DNA of 64,000 nucleotides from Pelagibius sp965227505 (GCF_965227505.1 NZ_OZ245757.1:2232001-2296000); one strand, 5' to 3'. Shown: positions 41,678 through 50,988, counted from the first letter of the stretch. A program made the numbers and translations. Notes: generated by a model not told the origin, from the letters alone.

Positions 41678-43888
41678 TCAGGAGCCTTCGCCGGTCCCCG
41701 CCTGCGGCGCGGCCCCCGCCGTCGCGCTGCCCGCCGCAGCCTTCAGGGTTTCGGTCACCGCCTCCACGCTCAGCAGCTCGGGCAGCGGCAGACCCTCCGG
41801 CGCGCCGGGGCCGTAGACCGCGTTGAAGGGAATACCGTAGCGCTGGAACCCGGCGAGATAGGCGGAGATCTCATCGCTGGGCAGGGTCCAGTCGCCGCGC
41901 ATCTGCACCACCTCCGGCGCTGCGAGCAGCCCGGTGACCGTCTCGGTATCCAGCACCAGCTTCTTGTTCACCTGACAGGTGATGCACCAGTCGGCGGTCA
42001 CGTCGACGAAGACCACCTGACCGGCATTCACCAGCTCGGCGATGGCCGCCTGATCCAGGGGGCGCCAGGCCTCTTCCGCCGCAGTCGCGCGCGTCTGAGC
42101 CGGGTTTTGGGGAAGGCCGCTGGGCAGCGCCAGAACGGCCAGCGCCAGCAGGCTGGCCGCCGCCGGCGTGGCGAGGCGGTGCTTCTGCATGAGATTGGGC
42201 CCGGCCCAGAGCACAAGGCCGAGACCGAGCAGCAGCCCGCCGGCCACCAGCGCCGCCGCCATCCCGACCTGGACGGCGAGCACCGACAGCAGCCAGACCG
42301 CCGTGCCGGCGAGCAGGAGCCCGAGGATCCGCCGCAGCGTGATCATCCAGCCGCCGGGCCGCGGCAGCCAGGACACCAGGCGCGGCGCCGCCGCCACCAG
42401 CAGGTAGGGCAAGGCAAGCCCGATGCCGAGGGCGGTGAAGATCAGGTAAATCTCCACGGCGCCCCGCGACAGGGCGAAGCCGACGGAGGTGCCGAGGAAA
42501 GGCGCCGAGCAGGGCGTCGCCAGAAGGGTCGCCAGCGCCCCGGTACCGAAGTTCCCGGCCAGACCGCTGTCTGCGCCGCCGCCGCTGCCCAGGTTGCCGA
42601 GGAAGGCCGGCAGCGGCACCTCGAAGAGCCCCAGAAGGTTGTAGGCGAAAAGCGCCATCACCAGGGCCATCGCACTGAGGAAGAGCGGTTGCTGAAAATG
42701 GATGCCCCAGCCGACCGCCATGCCGCTGGCCTTCAGCGCCACCGCGCCCGTCGCCAGCACCAGGAAGGAAAACAGGATCCCCGCCGCCGAGGCCAGGAAA
42801 CCGGCGCGGATCTGGCGGCGTTCCTTCCCGCCCTGCTCGGCGATCGACAGCAGTTTGATGGAAAGCACCGGCAGAACGCAGGGCATCAGATTGAGAATGA
42901 GGCCGCCGAGCAGCGCCAGCCCGAGAATGCCCAGAAGCGCCACGGGGTCGGCAAAGATGCTCTCTGCCGTGCCGGCAGCGGATGGAGCCGTGGCGAAGCG
43001 CGCGATGCTCGGCTGCTCCAGTCCGCGCAGGCCGTCGGTGACGGTGAGGGTCAGTTGCTTGCCTTCCAACACCGCCTGTTCCAGGTGCGTGCTGGTGGCA
43101 ACCCGCAGCGTCGCCGTGCGGCCGTCGTCCGACAGCGCCACCTCGGGCTTGGCGAAGGTGAATCCCGGCGGCCCCTCCACCAGCAGGTCAGGCGCGTCGA
43201 AGGGAATGTCGGAGCGCGCGCTCACCTGCAGCACCGGCGCCTCCAGGCTGCCGGTCAGCGTGGCGCTCTCCAGGCTGAGACCGCGCTCGGCCCCGCGTCC
43301 GGGCACCTGGCGGTTGAAGCTTTCGATGATGAAGGCCCCCGGCGCACGGCTTTCCGGACCCGCCGGCAGGTCGAGGCTGAGGTTGGCCTGATAGGGAATG
43401 CAGATCTCTTCGCAGATCAGATAGTCGACACTGGCCGCGAGGACCAGCGGCTGGCCGGGATCGGCCGCGACCGCGTCAACCGGCAGTACCACCCGGTCGC
43501 CGTAGCCGAAGGTCTCGAGGCCGAACAGGGAGAAACGGTACGGCACCGGCCAGGCGATCTCGCCGCTCGCCAGGTTCTGCGAACCGCTCCAGTCGATCGA
43601 GGGCGGAAAACCGGCATCACCCGGGCTGCGCCAGTAGATCTTCCAGCCGGGCTGCAGCTCGAATTCCAGGCCCAGCAGAGCCTCGGGGCCTGAAACGGTC
43701 TGACCTGCGGAGACCAAGCGCACCCGCACCTGCTCTTCCTCCGCCCAGCCGCTGGCGACTGCCAGCGCATCGGCGGCGCCGCCCAGAAGCCCTGCCGCAG
43801 CCACCACAGCGGCGGCAAAGGCCCTCGGCCCTTTGCTCGTGCCGGTGCTCCTGCCGGGCTCGCGCAGGCTTCGCCGGTTCACAGCCAT
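41678..43888 (-). CDS. DsbD/ScsB-type transmembrane thiol-disulfide reductase
   Basis: About 736 residues. A signal peptide (about residues 22-43) is followed by an N-terminal periplasmic domain with CEEIC, a membrane domain of about eight helices carrying the paired cysteines of NLMPCVLPVLS and LATPCSAPFLG, and a C-terminal thioredoxin domain with WCITC. All three Cys pairs needed to pass electrons from cytoplasmic thioredoxin to the periplasm are present. The large N-terminal part is more like ScsB than E. coli DsbD. ATG 43888 begins a proper signal sequence. Confidence 0.92.
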   Translation of the reverse strand: MAVNRRSLREPGRSTGTSKGPRAFAAAVVAAAGLLGGAADALAVASGWAEEEQVRVRLVSAGQTVSGPEALLGLEFELQPGWKIYWRSPGDAGFPPSIDWSGSQNLASGEIAWPVPYRFSLFGLETFGYGDRVVLPVDAVAADPGQPLVLAASVDYLICEEICIPYQANLSLDLPAGPESRAPGAFIIESFNRQVPGRGAERGLSLESATLTGSLEAPVLQVSARSDIPFDAPDLLVEGPPGFTFAKPEVALSDDGRTATLRVATSTHLEQAVLEGKQLTLTVTDGLRGLEQPSIARFATAPSAAGTAESIFADPVALLGILGLALLGGLILNLMPCVLPVLSIKLLSIAEQGGKERRQIRAGFLASAAGILFSFLVLATGAVALKASGMAVGWGIHFQQPLFLSAMALVMALFAYNLLGLFEVPLPAFLGNLGSGGGADSGLAGNFGTGALATLLATPCSAPFLGTSVGFALSRGAVEIYLIFTALGIGLALPYLLVAAAPRLVSWLPRPGGWMITLRRILGLLLAGTAVWLLSVLAVQVGMAAALVAGGLLLGLGLVLWAGPNLMQKHRLATPAAASLLALAVLALPSGLPQNPAQTRATAAEEAWRPLDQAAIAELVNAGQVVFVDVTADWCITCQVNKKLVLDTETVTGLLAAPEVVQMRGDWTLPSDEISAYLAGFQRYGIPFNAVYGPGAPEGLPLPELLSVEAVTETLKAAAGSATAGAAPQAGTGEGS

Positions 43889-44260
43889 TCGATCACTGCC
43901 ATTCGCAGACTGCCAAAATCGCTCCGCCGGAGTCGCTTCCCCAATCGGGGCGGTCCACTGCCGACCATCGAGGCGGCCCAAAAAGGCGCGGCTGCGCCCT
44001 AGAATGACCGCATTGTCGGGCTATCGTCACCCTGGACTCAATGGCCCGGCCACAAAAGTCTCTGGGGCATATAGCCGGCCCGGCCCATAATATCCAGTGG
44101 CCTTGTCGTCGCGCTCACAATATCGTGTCATCGGCGTCCGGGCGCGGGTTTGGACCCGGGCCCGAATGAGGTTAAGATAAGAATTGCAAGAGCTTAACGG
44201 CGGAGATAGGAGAACAGCGGGTCCCCTGCCACAGCCCCTGGGGCCGGATCGACGAAGCTC

Positions 44261-44824
44261 ATGGACAGCCAAGAATTCCTAACCGGCCAGTTGCTCATCG
44301 CCATGCCCAGCATGCGCGATGCCCGTTTTGCCCGCAGCGTCATCTACGTCTGCGCCCACCACCCGGACGGCGCCATGGGCCTGGTGATCAATCGCCTGGT
44401 CGGGGCGATTACCTTCACCGACCTCCTGGCCCAGCTGGGCATCGAACCGCCGCGGCTGAACGAGGAGATTCGCGTCCACTTCGGCGGACCGGTCGAATCG
44501 GGGCGCGGCTTCGTCCTGCATTCCGGCGAGTACAACCAGGATTCGACCCTGCAGGTGAACGACGCCATCGCGCTCACCGCGACCACCGACATCCTGCGCG
44601 ACATCGCCGCGGGGGCCGGCCCCAGGCGGCGGCTGCTGGCCCTCGGCTATGCCGGCTGGGGGCCGGGGCAGCTCGATTCCGAGATCCAGGCCAACGGCTG
44701 GCTGCACGTGGCGCCGGACGAAGAGCTGGTCTTCGACAACGACCTGGACAACAAGTGGGAACGCGCCATCGGCAAGCTCGGCGTCGACATCTCCATGCTC
44801 TCCGGCGAGGCCGGGCACGCCTGA
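44261..44824 (+). CDS. YqgE/AlgH family protein
   Basis: 187 residues with the DUF179 marks LTGQLLIAMPSMRDARFARSVIY, HHPDGAMGLVINR, FGGPVESGRGFVLH and GYAGWGPGQLDSEI. The family is widespread and its role is not settled (linked to alginate regulation in Pseudomonas). It is alone on this strand. Confidence 0.93.
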   Translation: MDSQEFLTGQLLIAMPSMRDARFARSVIYVCAHHPDGAMGLVINRLVGAITFTDLLAQLGIEPPRLNEEIRVHFGGPVESGRGFVLHSGEYNQDSTLQVNDAIALTATTDILRDIAAGAGPRRRLLALGYAGWGPGQLDSEIQANGWLHVAPDEELVFDNDLDNKWERAIGKLGVDISMLSGEAGHA

Positions 44825-44934
44825 GCGTCACGGCCGACGTCTTCTGACTTCGCTCACTGCCGCAGAGGCATGCGGCAGATGAGATTGTTTGCGATCAGAC
44901 TCCCGATGCGAATGGGCAAACATCGGACGCGCAG

Positions 44935-45043
44935 GTCACCCCCCTCTCGACCTCCCCCCATCAAGGGGGGAGGAGAGATTGAGTGGTCCCTGCAAATGGG
45001 ACCCCCTCCCCCTTAGATGGGGGAGGGACGGGGTGGGGGTGAC
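44935..45043. repeat. MITE-like inverted-repeat element
   Basis: A 109-base element with perfect 9-base inverted ends GTCACCCCC (44935) and GGGGGTGAC (45035). Inside are two hairpins, CCTCCCCCCATCAAGGGGGGAGG and CCCTCCCCCTTAGATGGGGGAGGG. Non-coding. It differs in sequence from the elements near 15.6 kb. Confidence 0.8.
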
Positions 45044-45108
45044 ATCCTTTCCGTTTCGAGCCGCCTGATACTGACAGGCTGGATTGAGTCGCTGCCCGGG
45101 AGATCGAC

Positions 45109-45696
45109 TCACAAGCGCGGGTCGTCGCGCAGCAGTTCGAAGAGCAGATGGTCCTGCCACTTTCCGTTGATGCGCAGGTACTGGCGGGCATAGCCTTCCT
45201 GACGAAAGCCGACCTTCAGCAGCAGGCTACGGCTGGGGTCGTTGTGCGGCAGACAGGCCGCCTCGATCCGATGCAGGCCGAGCTCTTCGAAAGCGAATTC
45301 CACCACCGCCAGCACCGCCTCGGTCATATAGCCCTGGCGCGCGAAGCGCTCGCCGATCCAGTAACCCATGCTCGCCGCCTGGGCGACGCCACGGCGCACG
45401 TTGGAGAGAGTCACGCCGCCCATGAGGCCGCTGTCATTGAGTCGGTAGACCAGAAAACTGAAGCCGGTGCCCTGGCGCCATTCATGGTTATAGGCCTTCA
45501 GGCGGCGGCGAAAAGCCTGCCGGGTCAGCGCATCGTGCGGCCAGGTGGGTTCCCAGGGAACCAGAAACTCTCGGCTTTCCTCGCGCAGCAGGGCCCAGGT
45601 CTTCCAATCGCCCATGCGTGGCGGGCAGAGATAGACCCGCGGCCCCTCGAGACGCACCGAGAGGGGGCCGTCGCCGCGAAACACCGTGAAGAGCAT
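45109..45696 (-). CDS. RimJ/RimL-type GNAT acetyltransferase
   Basis: 195 residues. LEGPRVYLCPPRMGDWKTWALL, GGVTLSNVRRGVAQAASMGYWIG and YMTEAVLAVVEFAFEELGLHRIEAACLPHN are the standard RimJ/L segments; the family acetylates N-termini of ribosomal proteins or small substrates. It is the third gene of the thrC operon, 13 bases after the M16 peptidase, a conserved grouping in alphaproteobacteria. Confidence 0.92.
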   Translation of the reverse strand: MLFTVFRGDGPLSVRLEGPRVYLCPPRMGDWKTWALLREESREFLVPWEPTWPHDALTRQAFRRRLKAYNHEWRQGTGFSFLVYRLNDSGLMGGVTLSNVRRGVAQAASMGYWIGERFARQGYMTEAVLAVVEFAFEELGLHRIEAACLPHNDPSRSLLLKVGFRQEGYARQYLRINGKWQDHLLFELLRDDPRL

Positions 45697-45709
45697 GGCC
45701 GCTCCCCGA

Positions 45710-46966
45710 TCACGCGAAGCGCGCCGAAAGCCGCTCGGCAGATTCCAGCTGCGACAAGGGGCCGAGGGCCGTCACCGTGGGCGCCGAGGCCAACAGCTTC
45801 GCCGCCACGCCCTGCAGGTCCGCCGCGGTGACTGCCGAAATCTTCTCAAGGACCTCCGACACCGGCAGCGCACGCCCGTAGATAAGGAGTTGCTGGGCCA
45901 GCTGCTCGGCCCGGGCCGAAGAACTCTCGCGGCTCATCAGCAGCGAGGACTTCACCTGGGCACGCGCGCGGTCCAGTTCCTCTTCCTCGATCGCACCGGT
46001 CAGCTTGGCGAGTTCGTCGCAGACCACCGGGACCAGCTCGGCAACCTCGCGCTCGCCGGTGCCGGCATAGATGCCGAAGAGGCCGCCGTCCTGAAAGGCC
46101 GAGTGGAAGGAGTAGACGGAGTAGACCAGGCCGCGCTTCTCCCGCACTTCCTGAAACAGGCGCGAGGACATGCCTCCGCCGAACAGCATCGAAAGCAGGG
46201 TCAGGGCGTAGTAGTCGTCGTCGAGGTAGCCCGGCGCGTCGAAACCGAGCAGCAGGTGCACCTGCTCCAGCTCGCGGTTCTCGCGCCGGTCGCCGCCGCT
46301 GTAGACCGCCGGGTCGGTGGCGCCGTTGGTCGTGAAGGCGGTATCGCCGAAGGCCTCTGCAACCTGGGTCACGAAACGCTCGTGCTCGACATCGCCCGCC
46401 GCCGCCAGAACCATCTGGCCGGGGCCGTAGTGGTTCTGCATATAGTCGCAGAGGGCGGCGCGGCTGAGCCCGGCCACCGTCGTACTCTCGCCCAGCACCG
46501 GCCGGCCCAAGGCCTGGGCCGGATAGGCGGTTTCCTGAAAGTAGTCGAAGACGATGTCGTCGGGCGTGTCGAGGGCCTGGCCGATCTCCTGCAGAACCAC
46601 GGCCCGCTCACGCTCCAACTCGTCCTCGAGGAAGGTCGGGTGCTGCAGGATGTCGGCCACGATGTCCAGCGCCAGCCCGGCATCCTCTGAGAGAACCTTG
46701 GCGTAAAAGGCTGTGTTTTCGCGGCTGGTGTAGGCGTTCAGATGCCCGCCGACGGCCTCGATCTGCTCGGCGATGTCGCGGGCCGAACGCCGCTCGGTGC
46801 CCTTGAACGCCATATGTTCCAGCAGATGGGCGATGCCGTTCACCTCGGGCGTTTCGTGCCGGGTGCCGGCGCCGACCCAGGCGCCCAGAGAGACGCTCGC
46901 CGTTCCGGGCATGGCATCGCTGGCGACGGTCAACCCCGACGGCAGGCGGGTGACCTCCACGCTCAT
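45710..46966 (-). CDS. M16-family zinc peptidase (PepR/mitochondrial processing peptidase-like)
   Basis: 418 residues. The inverted zinc motif is HLLEH at residues 47-51 (AHLLEHMAFKGT), with the distal Glu in the helix around ERERAVVLQEIGQALD. It resembles the beta subunit of mitochondrial processing peptidase, as do its alphaproteobacterial relatives. Substrates in bacteria are unclear. Its start overlaps the thrC stop by four bases. Confidence 0.95.
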   Translation of the reverse strand: MSVEVTRLPSGLTVASDAMPGTASVSLGAWVGAGTRHETPEVNGIAHLLEHMAFKGTERRSARDIAEQIEAVGGHLNAYTSRENTAFYAKVLSEDAGLALDIVADILQHPTFLEDELERERAVVLQEIGQALDTPDDIVFDYFQETAYPAQALGRPVLGESTTVAGLSRAALCDYMQNHYGPGQMVLAAAGDVEHERFVTQVAEAFGDTAFTTNGATDPAVYSGGDRRENRELEQVHLLLGFDAPGYLDDDYYALTLLSMLFGGGMSSRLFQEVREKRGLVYSVYSFHSAFQDGGLFGIYAGTGEREVAELVPVVCDELAKLTGAIEEEELDRARAQVKSSLLMSRESSSARAEQLAQQLLIYGRALPVSEVLEKISAVTAADLQGVAAKLLASAPTVTALGPLSQLESAERLSARFA

Positions 46967-48384
46967 GCCGCGCCCCGTGTATCGGCATCGGCCGGCGGGC
47001 GGTTGCCGCCGATGTAGCGCTGCAGCGCCGAGAGGTCGTTGGGCAGCACGGTGCAGCGTTCCTCGCGCTCATAGAGATCGGCCAGACGCGGCGGCAGGGC
47101 GGGGTGAACGCCGGCGGCCTTTTTGACGGCATCCGGGAATTTGGCGGGATGCGCACAGGCCAGGGCAACGACGACGCTCACGTCGTCGCGCAGAGCCGCC
47201 GCGGCTGCAGCCGTGCCGATGGCCGAGTGCGGATCCAGAAGCTCGCCACTTGCCTTGTGCCGGGCGGCGATCTCGGCCAGGGTCTCGGCGTCGTCCAGAC
47301 GGTGGCAGTCGAAGAGGCGGCGCAGGCGCTGCAACTGCTCGGCCGTGACCGCGAAGCGCCCGCTCTGGCGGAAGCCCTGCAGGGTCCGGGCGACCGCGTC
47401 GCCGTCGCGGTCCAGCACGTCGAAGAGCAGGCGTTCGAAGTTGGAGGAGACCTGAATGTCCATGGAGGGCGAAAGCGTCGGGCTCACCGCCGCCATCTCC
47501 ATGGTGCCGCTGTTGAAGAAGCGGGTCAGGATATCGTTGCTGTTGGAGCCGACGATGAGCTGGCTGACCGGCAGGCCCATGCGCCCGGCGGCGTAGGCGG
47601 CGTAGATGTTGCCGAAGTTGCCGGTCGGCACGGAGAAGGCCACCGCGCGGTCCGGCGCCCCCAGCGCCACGGCGGCGACGAAGTAGTAGACGATCTGGGC
47701 CATGATCCGCGCCCAGTTGATGGAATTCACCGCCGAGAGATTCATGGCATCGCGGAAAGCCATGTCGTTGAACATCGCCTTCACCTGATCCTGGCAGTCG
47801 TCGAAGGTGCCTTCCAGGGCGATGTTGTGGACATTGGGCGACAGGATGGTCGTCATCTGCCGGCGCTGCACTTCGGAGGTGCGGCCCTTGGGGTGGAGCA
47901 TGAAGATGTCGACCTGGGCGCGGTCGCGGCAGGCCTCGATGGCCGCCGAACCGGTGTCGCCGGAGGTCGCACCGATCACCGTCACCCGCTCCCCGCGCGC
48001 CTTCAGGACATGATCGAAAAGCCGCCCGACAAGCTGCAGGGCGTAGTCCTTGAAGGCCAGGGTGGGTCCGTGAAAAAGCTCCATCAGCCAGGTCCGCTCG
48101 TCGAGCTGTTTCAGGGGTGCGACGGCCCTGTGTTCGAAGACGGCATAGGTTTCCTTGAGGATGCGTTTCAGATCCGCCTCGGCGATGCTGTCACCGACGA
48201 AGGGCCGGATCACCGCGTAGGCGACCTCGGCGTAGGGTTTGCCGGCGAGGCTGCGGATCTCTTCGGGCGAGAAGCTCGGCCAACTCTCCGGCAGGTAAAG
48301 GCCGCCGTCGCGCGCCAGCCCGGTGAGCAGAACTTCGTCAAAGGAGAGCGCGGGCGCGGCGCCGCGCGTGGAGATGTACTTCAT
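46963..48384 (-). CDS. thrC: Threonine synthase
   Basis: 473 residues, PLP-dependent, makes threonine from O-phosphohomoserine supplied by ThrB. The cofactor Lys is in TLAFKDYALQLVGR, and GATSGDTGSAAIEA is the phosphate-binding loop. The N-terminus MKYISTRG at ATG 48384 is typical. It heads the operon thrC-M16 peptidase-GNAT. Confidence 0.97.
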   Translation of the reverse strand: MKYISTRGAAPALSFDEVLLTGLARDGGLYLPESWPSFSPEEIRSLAGKPYAEVAYAVIRPFVGDSIAEADLKRILKETYAVFEHRAVAPLKQLDERTWLMELFHGPTLAFKDYALQLVGRLFDHVLKARGERVTVIGATSGDTGSAAIEACRDRAQVDIFMLHPKGRTSEVQRRQMTTILSPNVHNIALEGTFDDCQDQVKAMFNDMAFRDAMNLSAVNSINWARIMAQIVYYFVAAVALGAPDRAVAFSVPTGNFGNIYAAYAAGRMGLPVSQLIVGSNSNDILTRFFNSGTMEMAAVSPTLSPSMDIQVSSNFERLLFDVLDRDGDAVARTLQGFRQSGRFAVTAEQLQRLRRLFDCHRLDDAETLAEIAARHKASGELLDPHSAIGTAAAAAALRDDVSVVVALACAHPAKFPDAVKKAAGVHPALPPRLADLYEREERCTVLPNDLSALQRYIGGNRPPADADTRGAA

Positions 48385-48690
48385 GGCCAGCGGTCCGTAA
48401 GCCCCAGTCGCAAAAGCCCCAGTCGCACTAACCCCCGGGACCCGTCTAAGCCCCAGCGGCAGAAGGGCTAATCTAGACGCGCTGCGGGGGACCCGCAAGG
48501 CGCGGCTCCCCCGCTCACTCCGCTGCCCACTCTCCCGCCAGTTCCCTGCGGATCGGGGGCATGGTTAACCGCCGAACTGCGGTTTGTCGTCGCGTTCGTC
48601 CTGTTCCAGGACCCCCTCTCCTTCCTGAGCGGTGCCCTGAGCGGTGCCCTGAGCGGTGCCCTGAGGGGTGCCCTGAGAGGTTCGGGGGGG
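48385..48690. other. Intergenic region upstream of thrC
   Basis: About 305 bases. It should carry the thrC promoter on the minus strand and holds a 12-bp tandem repeat (48624-48683). No supportable gene; open frames here are repeat artefacts such as runs of Pro-Glu-Arg-Cys. Confidence 0.6.
48624..48683. repeat. 12-bp tandem repeat, five copies
   Basis: CCTGAGCGGTGC is repeated exactly three times from 48624, then CCTGAGGGGTGC and CCTGAGAGGTTC. It starts seven bases beyond the stop codon of the exported-protein gene (on its downstream side) and ends well before thrC. Being a multiple of three it reads through as repeats in several frames, but no gene uses it. Confidence 0.85.
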
Positions 48691-49413
48691 TCAGGGCGTA
48701 CCCGCAGCGGTCCCACCTCCGCCGCCGCGGCCACCGCGATCGCCGGAATCGTCGCGGCCACGATCGCCATCGTCGCGCTGCTCTTCGGTGCTGGTGCGGA
48801 TTCTGCGCGGGTCTTCCTGTTCCTCGCAAGACGCGGAATGCCTGTCGAAGCTGGAGACCACCGCGTTCGGGGCCACGACCATCACCTTGAAGGCAAGGTT
48901 GCGCAGGCCCTGGGGATCGTCCTGCTCGGCAGCCGGGCCGGTCCCGAAGATCCGCTCGAAGAAGTCCGGCTCGCGGGTCTCGGCCGCCGTCTCCGGCGGA
49001 TCGAAGACAACGATGGAGGCGTCGGCATCGGTCTGCGCGCTTTCGGCGAGGGCGACCTGGTGGCTGGCCATGGCGGCGAAGCGACCGTCGTCGGTGACGT
49101 TCGCCCGAGCCCTGAAAACCTGCGACTCGCGGCCGTCGTCGGTCACGATCTTATAGGACAGCGTGCCCGGAGACCGGGCGCCGAGGCGCACGTTGAGGGC
49201 ATAGGCCATGGGACAGGAACCGGCCATCTGCAGGGGCACCACGTCCAGGGTCGCGGTGGTGGCCTGGAAGACGTCGCTGCGCGCGGCAAGCTGGGCGGCG
49301 GCATCGCCGATCAGGCTGCCAGAGGCCGCTTCATCAGCGGCGGCAACGCCGGCCCCAAGCATCAGCGCCGCAGCAGAGACCAAGAGGCCCCTGGTCATGG
49401 TGTTAACAGGCAT
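48691..49413 (-). CDS. Exported protein of unknown function, paralog A, with D/R/G-rich tail
   Basis: 240 residues. The signal peptide MPVNTMTRGLLVSAAALML...AAAD is cut at about residue 26. The mature body has SGSLIGDAAAQLAARSDVF, SCPMAYALNVRLGA and DPQGLRNLAFKVMVVAP, with one Cys near 67 and another near 200. The C-terminal 40 residues are polar and repetitive (EEQRDDGDRGRDDSGDRGGRG) and probably disordered. I do not recognise the family. It lies in tandem with a closely similar gene 315 bases upstream. Confidence 0.75.
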   Translation of the reverse strand: MPVNTMTRGLLVSAAALMLGAGVAAADEAASGSLIGDAAAQLAARSDVFQATTATLDVVPLQMAGSCPMAYALNVRLGARSPGTLSYKIVTDDGRESQVFRARANVTDDGRFAAMASHQVALAESAQTDADASIVVFDPPETAAETREPDFFERIFGTGPAAEQDDPQGLRNLAFKVMVVAPNAVVSSFDRHSASCEEQEDPRRIRTSTEEQRDDGDRGRDDSGDRGGRGGGGGTAAGTP

Positions 49414-49659
49414 GAAGTCTCTCCACTTGCACGAGGTGTTCTCTCGTCAATGGGTCGGCGAGAGTCGCGAAGTGGTTCAGAGCGGCGCCAAAGTCCCCGG
49501 AGTCCGTAGAGGCAATCCGGGCGGGTCGGCAGTACGGGCTGCCGGCATGGTTAACGCCGCGAGACCCGCGGCGGAGAGCGTTGCTGCGGAAGCGGCCTGG
49601 ACATCTGCCCTGCCCAGACGGATTGGCGCCTTGCTGCTCCTGAGGAACGGACGGGAAAG

Positions 49660-49683
49660 AAGGCCCGCCATCAGGCGGGCCTT
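49660..49683 (-). terminator. Intrinsic terminator of paralog B
   Basis: A perfect 10-base stem, AAGGCCCGCC / GGCGGGCCTT, with an ATCA loop. Read on the minus strand it is followed by CTTTCCC. It lies 45 bases beyond the stop of the gene at 49729, so the two paralogs are transcribed separately. Confidence 0.7.
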
Positions 49684-49728
49684 CTCGTCTGTTCTTATCC
49701 AGTTCCGGAAGTGACCAACCATCGCGTC

Positions 49729-50463
49729 CTACAGGTCGCCGGGGCCACTTGGTCCGCCACCGGGGTCACGATCGCCCCGATCGCCCCGATCGCCCGGATC
49801 CCGGCCGCCACGATCACGGTCGTCGCGCTGCTCCTCGAAGCCGGTGCGGATGACCCGCGTATCCTGCTGGTCTTCGCAGGACACCGTGTGGTTGTCAAAG
49901 GCGGAGACCACCTCGTTCGGAGCCACGACCATCACCTTGAAGGAGAGATTGCGCAGGCCCTGGGGATCGTCCTGCTCGGCCGCAGGACCGGTGCCGAAAA
50001 GCCGCTCGAAGAAATCCGGCTCACGGACCTCCTTCAGCTTGGCCGGCGGATCGAAGACAACGATCGAGGCATCGGCATCGGTCCGCGCGCTCTTGGCGAG
50101 GGCGATCTGGTGGCTGGCCTGGGCGGCGAAGAGGCCGTCTTCGGTGGCGTTCGCCCGGGCCTCGAAGACCTGGGACTCGCGGCCGTCGTCGGTCACGATC
50201 TTGTAGGACAGCTTGCCCGGGGACTGGGCGCCGAGCCGCACGTTGAAGGCATAGGCCATGGGACAGGAACCGGCCATCTGCGCGGGAACCACGTCCAGGT
50301 TCGCGGTGGTGGCCTGGAAGACGTCGCTGCGCGCGGCAAGCTGGGCGGCGGCATCGCCGATCAGGCTGCCAGAGGCCGTGTCGTCAGCCGCGGCCAGGCT
50401 GGACCCGAGCATCAGCGCCGCTGCGGACACCATCAGCCCCTTGGTCATCGTGTTGATAAACAT
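49729..50463 (-). CDS. Exported protein of unknown function, paralog B, with D/R/G-rich tail
   Basis: 244 residues, about four fifths identical to paralog A through the signal peptide and body (TMTKGLMVSAAALMLGSSLAAAD, SGSLIGDAAAQLAARSDVFQ, SCPMAYAFNVRLGAQSPGKL). The tail differs in detail and contains a run of GDR units (GDRGDRGDRDPGGG) written by three copies of a 9-base repeat near 49768-49797. No known domain. The upstream leader also resembles that of paralog A, so the duplication includes the 5' region. Confidence 0.75.
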   Translation of the reverse strand: MFINTMTKGLMVSAAALMLGSSLAAADDTASGSLIGDAAAQLAARSDVFQATTANLDVVPAQMAGSCPMAYAFNVRLGAQSPGKLSYKIVTDDGRESQVFEARANATEDGLFAAQASHQIALAKSARTDADASIVVFDPPAKLKEVREPDFFERLFGTGPAAEQDDPQGLRNLSFKVMVVAPNEVVSAFDNHTVSCEDQQDTRVIRTGFEEQRDDRDRGGRDPGDRGDRGDRDPGGGPSGPGDL

Positions 50464-50988
50464 GGGTTTTCTCCAATCGCACCATTTGTTTGGTTGTCCA
50501 TGGGTCGACTGGAATTCCGGGATGGTTCAAAACTGTGCTAAATGCTTCGTAAATCGAAAGAAAATCTATTTAATTCAATATCTTGGCCAAGAGTAGCGGT
50601 TAACGCAGCCGCCCCCCTCCGCCGGGGACGGCCCCGAACGTGCCGGCGGAGCCTCGTGCCGCCCTGCCTGCAGCTGGCCGGAAGCCGGGTCGCCTTGGTC
50701 TGCAGAAAGCTGTTGCTCTGAACCTGGACCAGAAGCTCCCAGGGTCTGAAGGATGTCATCACCCTGGCGACCTTGAGATCGGGCAGCCTCCGGCGCGTCG
50801 ACACGGAGCCGGGCGCCGCGTTCCGCTTGCCGGTCTGCGCCAGGCCGTGCGGCCGCGGGCCATGGTTGGAGGGGTCTGAGACCGGCAGCCGATCCTGTAG
50901 GTCTGCTTTTTCGACTTCACTTTGAAGCCGTTCGGCACTTCGGCCCGCAGGCCGAGTTTGTGCAGACCGGCCGGCGTCGCTGCGGCTG
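50464..50988. other. Intergenic region with no supportable gene
   Basis: About 525 bases. The part from 50464 to about 50600 is AT-richer and should carry the promoter of paralog B. From 50600 to 50988 the sequence is GC-rich, with open frames on the minus strand that lack a start with ribosome site and have unusual composition (many Arg, Pro, Ser). I assign no gene. Confidence 0.5.

Noticed and set aside
41582..43693. 703-codon open frame on the + strand opposite the DsbD-like gene
   Set aside because: Low-complexity Arg/Gln/Gly/His composition and no ribosome site; the minus-strand gene has all expected cysteine pairs.
48561..48890. Frame encoding repeated Pro-Glu-Arg-Cys on the + strand
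   Set aside because: It arises only from the 12-bp repeat being a multiple of three and then runs antisense into paralog A.
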